DNA of 36,297 nt from Candidatus Poribacteria bacterium (GTDB lineage: Bacteria; Poribacteria; WGA-4E; WGA-3G), in the NCBI GenBank assembly GCA_022828145.1, contig JAJEJA010000021.1, forward strand, positions 1-36,297. The letters are read 5' to 3'. Every line of letters begins with the position of its first letter. The first letter of the stretch is position 1. Shown here in pieces: positions 7,872-16,119 of the stretch. A program made the position numbers and the translations under genes. The notes beneath the pieces were generated by a model. It made no database searches, had not been told where the DNA came from, and saw nothing but the letters and a program-made list of their open reading frames with translations.

Positions 7872-8636
7872 TTAGTAGCTCTCTCTGACAAAGTTCATGT
7901 TTTTTGCTGCTGATGCGATAGGATCATCTTTACCTGGTGTTTCCAAAACGAACCAGCTGTCGTATCCGATTGCATGTGCGGCTTCAAAGACAGCGGTGAA
8001 GTCAACATCGCCTTCTCCAGCGTGGTTCCCTCCTGTATCCTTGATGTGCATTTGGACGATTGATTTGCCTAAGCTTCGTATTTCTGCAGGTGAATCGAAG
8101 CCGAGACCTGTTGCGTTACCCATATCGTAATAGACGCCGACATGTTTTGAACCGACTTGATCAATTATCTGTTGATGTTGATCTGCAGAGAGTGTGGATT
8201 CAATTGCAAGATAGACATCTTCATTTTCCGCGGTTTCTGCGGCTGTCTTTAGTCCATCAAGGAAACGTGGCGCGGTGATATGTTCATCTTTTATCTGACC
8301 ACCACCGAAGAACGGAACGAGGATCACATTTGATCCTAATTTGGGACATGTTTCAGCGAGATATTGTAGTTTTGCGATCCCTTCAGTGCGGACACTATCG
8401 GTTGGATGCATGAAGGAATATGCGGTAAAACCTCCCGGTGAAAGTGATGATACTTCAATGTCCGCTTCTTCTGCAAGTTTATTTACCGTGTCAATACCGT
8501 TTTCTTGCCAGAGTGTATGTTCTCGGTAATTAACACCCATACAAAGTTCAATTCCATCAAAACCGATTTCTTTAGCCTTCTTAAACTTTTCTTCGAACGG
8601 AACGGGTATCATTCCGTCTCTTATACCTACTTTCAT
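7872..8636 (-). CDS. Sugar phosphate isomerase/epimerase (xylose-isomerase-like TIM barrel)
   Basis: A 254-residue protein of the AP-endonuclease-2 / IolE-like TIM-barrel superfamily, which isomerises or epimerises sugars and inositols with a divalent metal. It opens with MKVGIRDGMIPVPFEEKFKKA and FDGIELCMGV. Metal-site style residues follow in YLAIEST, VGVYYDMGNA, IVQMHIKD and FVLET (Glu, Asp, His, Glu order). The start at 8636 is preceded by AGGAGGAGCAAT, an excellent ribosome site, so the 15 extra upstream residues are not used. It has no operon partner within 100 bp. The substrate is unknown. A second, unrelated-looking member is at 23579-24442. Confidence 0.88.
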   Translation of the reverse strand: MKVGIRDGMIPVPFEEKFKKAKEIGFDGIELCMGVNYREHTLWQENGIDTVNKLAEEADIEVSSLSPGGFTAYSFMHPTDSVRTEGIAKLQYLAETCPKLGSNVILVPFFGGGQIKDEHITAPRFLDGLKTAAETAENEDVYLAIESTLSADQHQQIIDQVGSKHVGVYYDMGNATGLGFDSPAEIRSLGKSIVQMHIKDTGGNHAGEGDVDFTAVFEAAHAIGYDSWFVLETPGKDDPIASAAKNMNFVRESY

Positions 8637-8771
8637 ATTGCTCCTCCTGTAAGGTTGATTCTGAATTTTGACATGTTTCAAATTTTAACATGTTTTATTG
8701 GAGATTTTCAAATAGAATTTCGTATATTGGTAATATAGGAAAAAGATACCAATCATCCCTTTTCTTTCAGT

Positions 8772-10121
8772 TTACTTTTCGTTGTAATTTGTCCTGTCTG
8801 TATTTCCTCCATACTTCAATGCGTAGATGAGGAGATTTGTCATGAACCGATAGACATCTGGTGAACGTCTCAATCGTAGCATTGTTCTGCTTTCAATTTC
8901 TGCTGTCTCCATTGCACACATGTAATCCTTGCGATTGAAGACGACAGCGAGACGGTTGTCTATTGTTATTCCTTTTTGAAAACGGAATTGTGTAGGTTGC
9001 GCGTTGTTTTCGTTCCCCCAAAACACATCACCTCCTGTCGGGGGTTTTGTTAGATGGAAGTGAATTGTATATATTTCGTGATCGTGGGGTAGAATCTCAA
9101 GCGGATACTCAGGAAAAACTTCCTTCAACTCTTCAGCAACAATATGTGCGAACAGTCCACGAAATCCACAGTCATCAAAAAAGAGCATACCTCCTTCATC
9201 TACGATGTATTTCCGTAGTGCAGCGCGTTCTTCGGGTGTAAAACTGTTCTGTATTGGACCGTCTTTTGCCAGTCCACGTCCGAGGGTAATATCTTTATCA
9301 TGTCCCGTCATAACGATGAGAGGTGCATCAAAGATTTTCGGGTCTGTTATTGGCAAAGCACCTCCTTCGAAGCTCATGTCAACACGTATTGCTGTCCATT
9401 TATCCATCCATTTCATCAATGCGGGGAGAGCAGTTGGGTCTTGCCACCAATCAGAGAGCGTATGTTTCAGTCTTATAATTCGTATATGTCCGCGTATTTC
9501 GTCTCCAGTGCCTTCTAAAATTGCTCCTAATGTGCCTTGCGGTAACATAACAGGGTTTTGCAATTTGTTATCTGTATCGTAAGTTAGGTTTCCCGGTTGT
9601 AATTGACTGTCAAGAATATCATCAAATATTCCTGTGGTAGTTGTGTTTTGTTTCGGACTGATAACTGGGATATGTCGTGTCTTTTTTGTTTTTTCAGTTG
9701 TCGGGATAGTTGGCGCAGCGGTCGTTGTTCTCGGTGTAGTCGTAATAGAACGTCTATCCTTTTCTAATTGCGGGTTAGGGATGGAGACTTCGGTTGGATC
9801 GAATACATCTGTTGCATATTCTTGTGAGGACGTTGGATTTTGAATACGGCTTTCTGTTTTTGGAAGATGATCTGCTTTCGGTATCTGAAATTGGATTGCC
9901 TTTGTCGTTTGCTGGGGCGTTTGCCGAGTAGTGGGAAGTACAGCGGTTCTGTGTGGTCGTCGCACTGTATTCCTGACCGGTTCGGGTTTGACAAACTTCA
10001 CATCTATTGCCTTTTCATTCAATGACAAGTAGTGATCTGATATAAAGAGAGCGATAATGGCAGCGAAGAGGATGTGTAGGAGTAGTGAAATGATTGCAGC
10101 GTGAAAACGTCTATTTCTCAT
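8772..10121 (-). CDS. DUF4159-domain protein with a TonB-like N-terminus
   Basis: A 449-residue envelope protein. Residues 1-30 are a membrane anchor (HAAIISLLLHILFAAIIALF), followed by VKFVKPEPV and a long Pro/Thr/Gln-rich linker to about residue 180, as in TonB/energy-transducer proteins. The C-terminal half (about 205-440) is a DUF4159 domain: HIRIIRLKHTLSDWWQDP, the APLIVMTGHD block, LRKYIVDEGGMLFFDDCG, and LPHDHEIYTIHFHL. DUF4159 resembles a glutamine-amidotransferase-like fold and is often near von Willebrand/MoxR-type envelope genes. No such neighbour is seen here. ACAGGTAAGA precedes the ATG. The role is unknown. Confidence 0.85.
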   Translation of the reverse strand: MRNRRFHAAIISLLLHILFAAIIALFISDHYLSLNEKAIDVKFVKPEPVRNTVRRPHRTAVLPTTRQTPQQTTKAIQFQIPKADHLPKTESRIQNPTSSQEYATDVFDPTEVSIPNPQLEKDRRSITTTPRTTTAAPTIPTTEKTKKTRHIPVISPKQNTTTTGIFDDILDSQLQPGNLTYDTDNKLQNPVMLPQGTLGAILEGTGDEIRGHIRIIRLKHTLSDWWQDPTALPALMKWMDKWTAIRVDMSFEGGALPITDPKIFDAPLIVMTGHDKDITLGRGLAKDGPIQNSFTPEERAALRKYIVDEGGMLFFDDCGFRGLFAHIVAEELKEVFPEYPLEILPHDHEIYTIHFHLTKPPTGGDVFWGNENNAQPTQFRFQKGITIDNRLAVVFNRKDYMCAMETAEIESRTMLRLRRSPDVYRFMTNLLIYALKYGGNTDRTNYNEK

Positions 10122-10455
10122 TCTTACCTGTCTTGAGGCATTATTGCATGTATGTCAAAAAAGTGTTGCAATGGTGATATATTTGGTGCATAATGTATTT
10201 ATATTTAATGTAATGTGACATCTGCTGAAACAATAACTATTCTAACACTTGTTTGTAATATGCTGCAACAACTTCTGTGTGTTATGAAGTTTTTTATTGT
10301 ATCAAAGTGAGTTTGATAAATCTGATTTACGAATGCGGCAGAATACGCGTTTGGTATTCTGCATTGGTTAGGAAACCGAACCTACCGGCCTGGGGAAATT
10401 CTCTAAATTGATGCTTATGGTTCGCATAGGAAACCGTACCTACCGGAGAATGATT
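10122..10455. other. Divergent intergenic region with repeats
   Basis: This 334-bp gap separates divergently transcribed DUF4159 and PQQ-like genes, so it should hold both promoters; its left half is AT-rich but I cannot fix promoter boxes. At about 10306-10320 GTGAGTTTGATAAAT is a lone copy of the family 2 MITE end. A perfect hairpin with arms GCAGAATAC and GTATTCTGC spans 10338-10362. Two direct repeats of the type TAGGAAACCGAACCTACCGG lie at about 10366-10388 and 10423-10446. The second one supplies the GGAG that serves as the ribosome site of the next gene. Confidence 0.6.
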
Positions 10456-11829
10456 ATGTCATTATTCTCAAATGAAAACTATCGGAGATTTACGGACAGG
10501 ACTGTTCGGACAAGCCTCTTGATAGTGTTCAACCTATTGAATCTGATGCTCGTTGATGTATCTTGTGCATTGGATTGGAATGATTTTCTTGGTCCAGACC
10601 GAAATGGCAAATCACAAGAGAAGATCAAGATCGTTCCGTGGAAAAAATCTGGACCAAAGATTGTTTGGGTCAGAGAAATTGGCACAAGCTACGGTTCTCC
10701 TACTGTCGCGAATGGACGGGTCTATGTCTTTGCCCGACATGCAGATTTAGCACGGCTAAGCTGTTTAGAAAGCACTACCGGTGATGAAATATGGAGGTAC
10801 GAGTATGCTACAGATTATGAGGATATGTACGGATACAACAACGGACCTCGCTGTTGTCCTGTAGTGGATGGGGATCGTGTCTATATCTTTGGGGCAGAGG
10901 GGGAACTGCACTGTGTCAGCACAGATGATGGGGAACGGTTATGGAGAGTAGATACTGTAGAGAGGTTTAATGTCGTTCAGAACTTCTTCGGTGTCGCATC
11001 AGTACCCGCTGTTGAGGGTGAGTTGCTTATTGTCCATATTGGAGGGTCTCCAGAAGGAACATCAAGAAACATCTGGGACTCTGATGGTAATCCAAAACCG
11101 GATGGTTCTGGAATTGTTGCCTTCAATAAACGGACGGGTGAAGTAATTTATCAGATTGCAGATGAATTAGCCAGTTATGCAAGTCCCGTATTTGCAGAGA
11201 TTGATGGGAGACGTTGGGGTTTTGCATTTCTACGTGGTGGATTGGTAGGTTTTGAACCGAATTCGGGCAAGATAGATTTTCATTATCCGTGGCGAAGTCC
11301 AAAAGTTGAATCGGTGAACGCTTCCTCCCCTGTTGTGATAGGTGATCTTGTTTTCATCAGTGAATCCTACGGTATCGGCAGTTCTGTCATACAGGTTCGA
11401 CCGGGTGGATACGACTTGATCTGGCGGGACAAAGCGAATTCTCGCGATATGTCAATGGCGTTACATTGGAACACGGCAATACACCATGAAGGTTTTCTTT
11501 ATGGTAGCAGTGGAAAACATTCTGGCGGTGCTGATATTAGGTGCGTGGCGGTAAAGAGTGGTGAAACCGTGTGGCGAAAACGTGTAAATGAACGCGCATC
11601 GCTGCTCTGGGTTAACGACTATTTCATATATCTTGGAGAGTATGGTAGATTGATGTTGTTGAAATGCACTCCCGAAAATCCTGTGATAGTTTCTCAATCT
11701 GTAGTTAAAGATGAGAATGGTAAACAGTTGATCAGTTATCCCGCTTGGGCAGCTCCTGTATTATCGGATGGATATCTCTATATTCGTGGGAAAGATCGAC
11801 TCATCTGTTTTGATTTAAATTCAGATTGA
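10456..11829 (+). CDS. PQQ-like beta-propeller repeat protein, exported
   Basis: A 457-residue secreted protein of the PQQ-binding-like (BamB/quinoprotein-style) propeller family. The signal sequence is about residues 19-38 (TSLLIVFNLLNLMLVDVSC) and the mature protein starts with LDWNDFLGPDRNG, the usual opening of this group. Repeated blade motifs follow: SPTVANGRVYVFA, CLESTTGDEIWRYEY, CPVVDGDRVYIFGAEGELHC and SPVVIGDLVFISESYG. These lack dehydrogenase catalytic features, so it is probably a scaffold or sensor rather than an alcohol dehydrogenase. I chose ATG 10456 because GGAG at 10445-10448 is correctly spaced; an ATG at 10450 is too close. It converges with the acyltransferase gene downstream. 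Confidence 0.88.
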   Translation: MSLFSNENYRRFTDRTVRTSLLIVFNLLNLMLVDVSCALDWNDFLGPDRNGKSQEKIKIVPWKKSGPKIVWVREIGTSYGSPTVANGRVYVFARHADLARLSCLESTTGDEIWRYEYATDYEDMYGYNNGPRCCPVVDGDRVYIFGAEGELHCVSTDDGERLWRVDTVERFNVVQNFFGVASVPAVEGELLIVHIGGSPEGTSRNIWDSDGNPKPDGSGIVAFNKRTGEVIYQIADELASYASPVFAEIDGRRWGFAFLRGGLVGFEPNSGKIDFHYPWRSPKVESVNASSPVVIGDLVFISESYGIGSSVIQVRPGGYDLIWRDKANSRDMSMALHWNTAIHHEGFLYGSSGKHSGGADIRCVAVKSGETVWRKRVNERASLLWVNDYFIYLGEYGRLMLLKCTPENPVIVSQSVVKDENGKQLISYPAWAAPVLSDGYLYIRGKDRLICFDLNSD

Positions 11830-11846
11830 CAATGAAACAACGTACG

Positions 11847-11871
11847 GCACAAACTGAAAGTTCGTGCTACA
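11847..11871. repeat. Dispersed palindrome between convergent genes
   Basis: Arms GCACAAACT and AGTTCGTGC with a three-base loop, followed by TACA, match the palindrome inside the family 2 MITE. It lies between the converging PQQ-like and acyltransferase genes and might act as a bidirectional terminator, though no T-run is in the right place. Confidence 0.5.
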
Positions 11872-11900
11872 AAAAAGAGACGTTGTCAATTAGAATGGGA

Positions 11901-12812
11901 TTACTTAGGATGTTCGGACTGAATTGGTTGTGTTTTCCATCGGTTGTGAATCCACAACCACTGTTCAGGATGTTTTCTTATGTAACTTTCCAATTCTTTC
12001 ATAAGTTGTGCTGTGTATGATTCTATGCCCTTCTCAACGTTTTCTGATGATTCTAAGTGGATGGGTGGTGATATGTAAACGTGGTGTTTGTCGTCTGGTT
12101 GCCGTATGGCTAATGAGAAGAGTATAGGTGCCTCTGTTTTTAACGCAAGGGTTACCGGTGCTCGTGAGGAAGATGCAGGTTTTCCAAAGAATTCAATGAA
12201 TATACCTTGATCCCCAGCATTCTGGTCAGCAAAGAACCCAACAGCTTCATTGTTCTTTAATGCTCGCAACGTTGCCCGAATTGCGTTTTGTCTCGGAATT
12301 ATCTTTAGACTCAAATGTTCGCGTATTTGCCACAGATAGGCATTCAATCGATCGTATTTCAGTGGGAATGCGATTGCTTTTGCTTGATTCGGGATAAGAG
12401 CACCATAGACCAGAGATAACAGTTCCCAGTTACCGAAGTGTGGCAGAAAGACAATTGCACCTTTTCCGTAAGTCAACGCTTCCTTTATGTTTTCCGATCC
12501 GTAAACAGTGACCTCATTCCAGATATTTTTACTGTTCAGTTTTTTGAAACGTAGAAATTCAATGAAGGTTTTACCAAAATTGACGAAACTGCCGATACAG
12601 ATTCTTTCCTGTTCCCTTGCATCAATACAATCCCCGAAGGCAATCTGTAGGTTTTTAAGTGCAATCTTCCGTCGTTCTTTGAGGATTCGATATAGTATTT
12701 TTCCAAGCGTTGAACCGAATATCATTGCCGATTTTTTAGGGATAATACGACAAAACCAACTCAGACATACAACAGCGAGAAAGGCAATTGTATCTGTAAA
12801 TCTGTTACGCAT
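11901..12812 (-). CDS. Lysophospholipid acyltransferase of the LpxL/HtrB family
   Basis: A 303-residue inner-membrane protein related to lipid A lauroyl/myristoyl acyltransferases, which add a secondary acyl chain to lipid A or a related lipid. There is one N-terminal hydrophobic segment (about 8-25). The catalytic HX4E motif is in LPHFGNWELL (His125, Glu130). Family blocks follow: AIRATLRALKNNEAVGFFADQ, then IFIEFFGKPASSSRAPVTLA. The C-terminus WLWIHNRWKT is also typical. The length is normal. GGTAGGAATTTT precedes ATG. It stands alone. It supports a Gram-negative cell with lipid A-like lipids. Confidence 0.92.
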   Translation of the reverse strand: MRNRFTDTIAFLAVVCLSWFCRIIPKKSAMIFGSTLGKILYRILKERRKIALKNLQIAFGDCIDAREQERICIGSFVNFGKTFIEFLRFKKLNSKNIWNEVTVYGSENIKEALTYGKGAIVFLPHFGNWELLSLVYGALIPNQAKAIAFPLKYDRLNAYLWQIREHLSLKIIPRQNAIRATLRALKNNEAVGFFADQNAGDQGIFIEFFGKPASSSRAPVTLALKTEAPILFSLAIRQPDDKHHVYISPPIHLESSENVEKGIESYTAQLMKELESYIRKHPEQWLWIHNRWKTQPIQSEHPK

Positions 12813-12970
12813 AAAATTCCTACCGGGGATGAAGTGTATAATTGTATTCGCTATTTGTCATAAAGTATACCACACTGGGATTGTACATGCAATTTTTGAG
12901 TCTGCGGTTTTAGATCTTGATAGAAAACCGTAAACTATGATAGTATATAAGTAGATATGGAGGTACATCA

Positions 12971-13276
12971 ATGGCAGAAACAATTAGAACTGACATCAAA
13001 GGTATTGACCGGTTTGTATTTGAAGGTGGCATGGATCGAAGTAGACTCAGTCTTCATATTTCAGAAGTGGGACCGGGAGAACGCGCGCATCCACCACATA
13101 CCCACGATGGAGAAGAGATTTTCTACGTCTTTTCAGGTGAAGGTGAAGTTCTGTTCGGAGAACAGACACATAAAGTAAAGGACAACGAAGCGGTGCACGT
13201 TGACTGTACCGTATTACACGGTATTACGAATGTCGGAAAGACACCGCTCCGCTACGCTGTTATCATCGCAAAGTGA
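12971..13276 (+). CDS. Small single-domain cupin protein
   Basis: A 101-residue cupin, a small beta-barrel that normally binds one metal ion and may sense or isomerise a small molecule. Motif 1 is PPHTHDGEEIFYVFSGEGE, with His43, His45 and Glu49 as ligands, and motif 2 supplies His83 (TVLHGITNVG). There is no fused domain or signal peptide. GGAGG seven bases before ATG fixes the start. It is divergent from the acyltransferase gene (158 bp between starts) and converges with the small membrane protein. The substrate is unknown. Confidence 0.9.
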   Translation: MAETIRTDIKGIDRFVFEGGMDRSRLSLHISEVGPGERAHPPHTHDGEEIFYVFSGEGEVLFGEQTHKVKDNEAVHVDCTVLHGITNVGKTPLRYAVIIAK

Positions 13277-13292
13277 ATAAGTTTAGAAGAGA

Positions 13293-13748
13293 CTATTGGT
13301 TTATTGTGGGATTTTCGTCATTTTCCTGAGAATTCTGCTCCATCAATAATCCAGCGATTCCATAGATACCGCCAATTATCAGTAGGATACCTATACTGCT
13401 TATACCACGTCTTATCCAGACAGGTGGTATGAATTGCGATATGTCAAACAGTGAAAGTGGTTGTAGCAATCTTGAAAACCCAATATTTACGTAGAAAGCT
13501 CCGTAGGCAATAAGACACATTTCGCTAAGGAACTGTTGTCTGATCGGGTTGACAGATAACCTGAAAGGATTAATAAGGTAATCACCTGAAAAAATCAGTG
13601 TCAATCCAACCAAAAAGAATGTAATGAGTGTTACTATGGGATAGGCGGATTGATGTAGGAAGATCGCCAGTAGTATACTGACACCTCCCAAAATTACACT
13701 TATAATACCCTGGAAAATTTGAACGCTTCTGCTCTGTTCTATCATCAA
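13293..13748 (-). CDS. Small four-helix membrane protein, unknown
   Basis: A 151-residue hydrophobic protein with about four membrane segments (near residues 12-31, 36-54, 75-95, 113-135) and a polar, acidic C-terminal tail. No family is recognised; the spacing is loosely like DUF308-type proteins. The first two codons are both ATG and no strong ribosome site is seen. It starts 23 bp after the beta-barrel gene at 13772-14869, so it is probably the last gene of a unit with that gene and the aldo/keto reductase. Confidence 0.65.
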   Translation of the reverse strand: MMIEQSRSVQIFQGIISVILGGVSILLAIFLHQSAYPIVTLITFFLVGLTLIFSGDYLINPFRLSVNPIRQQFLSEMCLIAYGAFYVNIGFSRLLQPLSLFDISQFIPPVWIRRGISSIGILLIIGGIYGIAGLLMEQNSQENDENPTINQ

Positions 13749-13771
13749 AGTTTCGATTCACACTCCATAAT

Positions 13772-14869
13772 TTAAAAGAAATACATTGCAGTTAGAGAGA
13801 GAAGAGGTCCAAATTTAAATGCATCGCTTTCTTGATAGTTCGTACCTGTCAGTGCATCTTCGTCATCATACATTGTCTGCTGATGTAATGGTAACATCAG
13901 TGCAATAGATAGCGGAATATTCAGCGGTGTAGAAATTGTAGAGCCGATGGATGCCATCCCAAAAGTCAGACCTGTATTTATGTCTAATTCACCATCCCAA
14001 TATGCATAAGTTTGATAAAAACCGAGATAACCTGCTTGGAACGCAAGCCAATCATTCAATCTATAGTTCAATCCAGCCGTATAGGTCAGTTCCCTGGAAC
14101 CGCGATATGTTTTAGCGTTTTCATAAAACGGGAACTTAACGCGAAGACTTGTATGGGTAGCTAAACCTTTATAGAGTGGAAAACTATAATGTATATCACC
14201 GACAGGATTGAATGTACCTGTTCCGAATTGAAGATGTTGATGCTCCCGTCCTTGGTCTCCGAGGGGCCAAGGGTTTTCTTCCGTTTTACCAAATGGGATC
14301 GTTGAACCTATACGTCCCATGAGGAAGTCGTTTTCTTTAAAGACTCCTCGGATATAGTGTCCAACAAAAATGTCGGCATCTGCAAGTCCTGTGTAGGTCT
14401 CGTTACGATGATGGATATAGCCATTTAGTTTGATGGCATTCCACTGTTCTTCAGTGACAGGATCGATTTTCTCTACACGTGCTTCCTGTATTTTGGTTTC
14501 ATACGGTAGATTCGCCTCCAGAATCCACCGAGGGGTCAAGTAGTATTTGATTCCTACATCAGTACGATAAATGTTTAGATTAACGTGATGTCGATGATTT
14601 GGTACTGTCTGTACAACTTGTTCAGCATTTGGGAAAATTCCCTCATCTTCAAAATGTCCACCTTGGGCATCAAACCATCGCATTGTGCTAATTGCCACTT
14701 GGAATTTTTTGTTTTCTGAAGCCAGACCGACTTCACCTATCCCACCGCGTGGAATTGCGGGGTTGCTTCACGCGCCTCAACTCTCTTGTGCGACAACGCC
14801 AGAGCCCCATCCAAAAAGCAGAAGATGTAAAGAGAGTATCAGTGCGGTGGTGATTATCCTGTTTTTCAT
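13772..14869 (-). CDS. Outer-membrane beta-barrel protein with two in-frame TGA codons (candidate UxxU selenoprotein)
   Basis: A conventional frame begins only at 14698, without a signal peptide. The same frame extends without a break in register to ATG 14869, with GAGGA about ten bases upstream. It then encodes a clear signal peptide: MKNR, a hydrophobic core (IITTALILSLHLLLF) and a cleavage-like VVAQ. Two TGA codons interrupt it at 14777-14779 (codon 31) and 14768-14770 (codon 34), reading ES-TGA-GA-TGA-SNPAIPRGG. Replacing both by Cys gives CGACSNPAIP right after the signal peptide, the place where related exported proteins carry CxxC. The remainder alternates like beta strands and ends in Phe-Phe, as outer-membrane barrels do. 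Either this is a 365-residue protein with two selenocysteines, or a gene inactivated twice at its cysteines. The frame and TGAs are seen; Sec decoding is inferred. Confidence 0.7.
14718..14734 (-). promoter_or_regulatory. Candidate SECIS-like hairpin downstream of the TGA pair
   Basis: On the coding strand GAAGTCGGTCTGGCTTC folds into a six-pair stem (one G-U pair) with loop GGTCT, close to the GGUCU apical loop of the E. coli formate dehydrogenase SECIS. The loop starts 39 bases after the second TGA, slightly beyond the usual 16-37. A second hairpin, arms CCCCGC and GCGGTGGG at 14741-14762, has its loop 20 bases after the first TGA but lacks the usual G at the loop start. Both are hand-folded. 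Confidence 0.35.
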
Positions 14870-14896
14870 TTATGTTAATTCCTCGGGTTGTGGCAG

Positions 14897-15844
14897 TTAG
14901 TAATTAGGTCTGTCAGATTCGAGGTTTAACCACTCCATTTCTTCATCGGATAGTTTGAGTTTTAATGCCCCAAGTGAAGACTCCATCTCTTCTAAGTTTG
15001 CGGGTCCTATGATTGGAAATATTGGAAAAGGAAGATGAAGGCAATAAGCGAGTGAAACTTGAATAGCAGAAAATCCGTATCCTGACCCCAGTTTTTTCGC
15101 CCGTTCAAATCTTTCAAAGTTGTCGTCATTGTAATAGACCCGTACCATATTGCTGTCAGTGCGGTTTTCAGGTGTAAATGCTCCGCTAAAAAACCCACGC
15201 GCTTGTGAAGACCACGGCATCAGTGGAAACTGCGTATCTTTATGCCATTGACGCGCTTCATCATCAACAATGACACAACCACCCCAGATCGGTTCTTTCT
15301 GCACAGCAAGGCTAATGTTATTACTGCATGCGACAAAACCGTGTAGGCCGTTTTCTGATGCATATCTGTTTGCTGCATCAATCCGTGCGGGTTCCCAGTT
15401 AGAGGCAGCGATCGCTCGGATACGTCCTTCCTGAATTTCCTCGTTTAGGTAATCAATAATTGTGCTGACTTGAATAGATGTGTCATCTCTATGGAGCATA
15501 TAAAGGTCAATGTAATCGGTGTTAAGTCTTCTCAGATTCTCGTCAAGGTCTTGCTTAACATACTCAGGCGAGACTCTATTTGGAACGCCGCCGTGAGGGT
15601 GTCCTCCTTTGTCTATAAGAAAGACGGCATCTCGGTTTTTGCGTTCTTGCATCCACTGTCCGATTAACCTTTCACTATTGCCGCCACCGTATATATGTGC
15701 AGTATCAAGTGCATTTCCACCCTTCTCAAAGAAGGTATCAAGCATTTTTGTGTCATGGTGGTATGAGTCAGGTGAATACATCATCGTTCCCAGGATCAAT
15801 TGTGATATTTCCATATCAACTCCTGGAATATTCCTAAGTTTCAT
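14897..15844 (-). CDS. Aldo/keto reductase
   Basis: A 315-residue NAD(P)H-dependent oxidoreductase with the aldo/keto reductase barrel. The catalytic tetrad is visible: Asp47 and Tyr52 in ALDTAHIYGGG, Lys79 in FLIDKGGHP, and His118 in DLYMLHRDD. The C-terminal nucleotide-binding part contains PIIGPANLEEMESSLGAL. I prefer ATG 15844 (MKLRNIPG), with GAAGGAA eight bases upstream, over the in-frame ATG at 15865. It is cytoplasmic. The barrel protein gene follows after 27 bp, so the two may share a message. The substrate is unknown. Confidence 0.9.
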   Translation of the reverse strand: MKLRNIPGVDMEISQLILGTMMYSPDSYHHDTKMLDTFFEKGGNALDTAHIYGGGNSERLIGQWMQERKNRDAVFLIDKGGHPHGGVPNRVSPEYVKQDLDENLRRLNTDYIDLYMLHRDDTSIQVSTIIDYLNEEIQEGRIRAIAASNWEPARIDAANRYASENGLHGFVACSNNISLAVQKEPIWGGCVIVDDEARQWHKDTQFPLMPWSSQARGFFSGAFTPENRTDSNMVRVYYNDDNFERFERAKKLGSGYGFSAIQVSLAYCLHLPFPIFPIIGPANLEEMESSLGALKLKLSDEEMEWLNLESDRPNY

Positions 15845-15976
15845 TAAGTCTGTTCCTTCTTTCATGTTATAATACTTTGCATGTTATTATACTACCAATC
15901 AAGTGTCAATCTGACTACATATACAATTATAAATTATATCACATTTCTTTGCTTAGTTCAATGCTGAATTTCTATC

Positions 15977-16098
15977 GGGTGTGTAAAGTTATTGTCACTA
16001 TAAGTGTCAATTTTGAGATTTCATAAGCTCTTAATAGTAGTAGGCACTCTCCGAGTGCCGTCTCTTCTGAAAAAAGGTGATAAAATACTTACACACCC
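15977..16098. mobile_element. MITE-like element, family 1, short copy
   Basis: This 122-bp element begins GGGTGTGTAAAGTTATTGTC and ends with the inverted form (...AAATACTTACACACCC). It matches 64-184 closely along its whole length, including the shared AATTTCATAAGCTCTTA-type core and the AGTAGTAGGCACTCTCCG hairpin. The flanks TTTCTATC (15969-15976) and TTTCTGTC (16099-16106) are an 8-bp target duplication with one difference. It lies between the aldo/keto reductase and Gfo/Idh genes. Confidence 0.8.
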
Positions 16099-16119
16099 TT
16101 TCTGTCGGGTGTGGGTGTG

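Noticed and set aside
11847..11871. Rho-independent terminator between convergent genes
   Set aside because: The hairpin is good but no T-run follows it on either strand; it belongs to a dispersed palindrome family.
13772..14698. Barrel gene starting at ATG 14698
   Set aside because: This start has no ribosome site and leaves an outer-membrane protein without a signal peptide. The missing signal is upstream in the same frame.
14768..14779. Reading TGA as Trp or Gly (alternative genetic code)
   Set aside because: Many intact genes in the window end at TGA (379-1152, 1307-2167, 29651-31261), and Trp is encoded by TGG.
14735..14790. Two compensating frameshifts instead of TGA recoding
   Set aside because: A +1 frame is open here (RVEAREATPQFHAVG), but it would need two indels. 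The unshifted frame gives the better CxxC-SNPAIP text. Not fully excluded.
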